Shown in pieces: positions 6,701 to 7,104 of a stretch of DNA of 7,104 nt. Numbering within the stretch: position 1 is the first letter of the stretch; each line of letters begins with the position of its first letter. This DNA is from Alphaproteobacteria bacterium (GTDB lineage Bacteria; Pseudomonadota; Alphaproteobacteria; Micropepsales; Micropepsaceae): positions 1-7,104 of the forward strand of contig JAATGK010000478.1 in NCBI GenBank assembly GCA_015654715.1, in the 5' to 3' direction. A program made the position numbers and the translations under genes. The notes beneath the pieces were generated by a model. That model saw nothing but the letters and a program-made list of their open reading frames with translations. It made no database searches and was not told where the DNA came from.

Positions 6701-6708
6701 TTGTCTGA
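6701..6708 (+). promoter_or_regulatory. Candidate operator TTGTCTGA upstream of the GH127-like gene
   Basis: Third exact copy of the shared 8-mer, inside ATTTTGTCTGAGTTTATT, 20 bp before the start codon. It is inverted relative to the copies at galM and araA, as expected if the site is read as a near-palindrome. The second half (GAGT) is degenerate. The AT-rich flanks match the other two sites. A weak TTGTTC/AATAAG promoter pair would place it between -35 and -10. Confidence 0.5.
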
Positions 6709-6747
6709 GTTTATTCGGAACAAGCGGGCAACTCCAGCGCCTTTCGT

Positions 6748-6759
6748 GGCAACGTTGCC
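6748..6759. promoter_or_regulatory. 12-bp perfect palindrome between the two glycosidase genes
   Basis: GGCAACGTTGCC is an exact palindrome with a central CG, 7 bp after the upstream stop codon and 67 bp before the GH127-like start. It has no loop, so it suits a dimeric protein better than a hairpin. The CAACGTTG core resembles LacI/GalR-family operators (for example the AAACGTTT core of PurR sites). No LacI gene is in the window, so this assignment is inferred. Confidence 0.4.
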
Positions 6760-6766
6760 GGCATAT

Positions 6767-7104
6767 TCAGCCCTGCGTAAGGCGAAAGCAGCGGGCGCCG
6801 TGACCATTCACTTCGGGTGCGAAAATCGCCTCGCTCACTGCGCCGTCGGTATGAGTCCAGAGATCGCGGACATTCACAGGCGCCCGTAGACCCAAACTGG
6901 CCAGCGGAACCTGAACGGGTGATGCGGCGGCAGAATCCCGCAAATTGAAGACCGCGACGTAGGTAGCGCCACTGCTTACGTCTTGCGCCGCCCAAACCGC
7001 GTCTTCGGCGCTGCGGGAAACTTGGCGATTGTTCCGGCTCGCCTGATTGATGGCCAACAATTCGTCGTTGCAGAGCAGATTCAAGGTCGCATCATCAAGC
7101 GCCC
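6767..7104 (-). CDS. C-terminal part of a GH27 glycosidase (alpha-galactosidase / beta-L-arabinopyranosidase-like), partial
   Basis: Only the last 111 residues are inside the window; the frame stays open at the right edge. The fragment begins ALDDATLNLLCNDELLAINQ, matching the family segment (typically LLTN-E-IAVNQD) that ends the GH27 catalytic barrel. An antiparallel beta-sandwich domain follows, with VWAAQDVSSGATYVAVFNL and VNVRDLWTHTDG, ending HGARCFRLTQG, typical of the GH27 C-terminal domain. The catalytic aspartates and any signal peptide lie outside the window, so activity cannot be checked. GH27 includes alpha-galactosidases, alpha-N-acetylgalactosaminidases and beta-L-arabinopyranosidases; the arabinose setting makes the last worth considering. 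The leucine codon TTG at 7084 is internal, not a start. The gene precedes the GH127-like gene by 86 bp in the same direction. Confidence 0.8.
   Translation of the reverse strand, partial: ALDDATLNLLCNDELLAINQASRNNRQVSRSAEDAVWAAQDVSSGATYVAVFNLRDSAAASPVQVPLASLGLRAPVNVRDLWTHTDGAVSEAIFAPEVNGHGARCFRLTQG

Noticed and set aside
6701..6889. Short plus-strand ORF over the GH27-GH127 gap
   Set aside because: It overlaps the GH27 C-terminus on the opposite strand, has no recognisable domain, and covers regulatory-looking sequence.
1..7104. CRISPR arrays, tRNA/rRNA genes, insertion sequences, integrase or phage genes
   Set aside because: Read for these on both strands. No regularly spaced repeats, RNA gene signatures, transposase motifs or terminal inverted repeats were seen.

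Overview
The window is a GC-rich stretch that looks like bacterial chromosome. It carries six co-directional genes, all on the minus strand, and together they read as an L-arabinose (plant cell-wall arabinoside) utilisation locus. The twin-arginine and Sec signal peptides, the predicted exported glycosidases and the GC-rich codon use suggest a Gram-negative bacterium. An alphaproteobacterium or other plant-polymer degrader is plausible, but the sequence alone does not settle the taxon.

Layout in transcription order, from high to low coordinates: (1) the C-terminal end of a GH27-type alpha-galactosidase / beta-L-arabinopyranosidase-like enzyme (6767-7104, cut by the window edge); (2) a Tat-exported DUF1680/GH127-type beta-L-arabinofuranosidase-like enzyme (4854-6680); (3) an exported aldose 1-epimerase, GalM family (3639-4754); (4) a GntR-family regulator of the FadR/FCD type (2745-3509); (5) L-arabinose isomerase AraA (1120-2631); (6) ribulokinase AraB (1-1086, C-terminus cut by the window edge). 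Gaps between genes are 86, 99, 129, 113 and 33 bp, so only araA-araB is tightly packed. No stretch longer than 300 bp lacks a gene.

Proposed working model: the two glycosidases release arabinose (and possibly galactose) outside the cytoplasm. The exported mutarotase equilibrates the anomers. After uptake by a transporter not in this window, AraA converts L-arabinose to L-ribulose and AraB phosphorylates it to L-ribulose 5-phosphate. AraD and the transporter are not visible here.

The most interesting signal is regulatory. The exact 8-mer TCAGACAA (TTGTCTGA on the other strand) occurs upstream of araA, upstream of galM and upstream of the GH127-like gene. By eye I found it in no coding part of the window. 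The flanks are AT-rich, and the galM copy extends to the perfect palindrome TGTCAGACA. The FCD-type GntR protein encoded in the middle of the cluster is the obvious candidate to bind it, which would make this a local arabinose regulon not built on AraC or on the Bacillus-type AraR. Two further palindromes, in the araA leader and between the two glycosidase genes, point to additional control.
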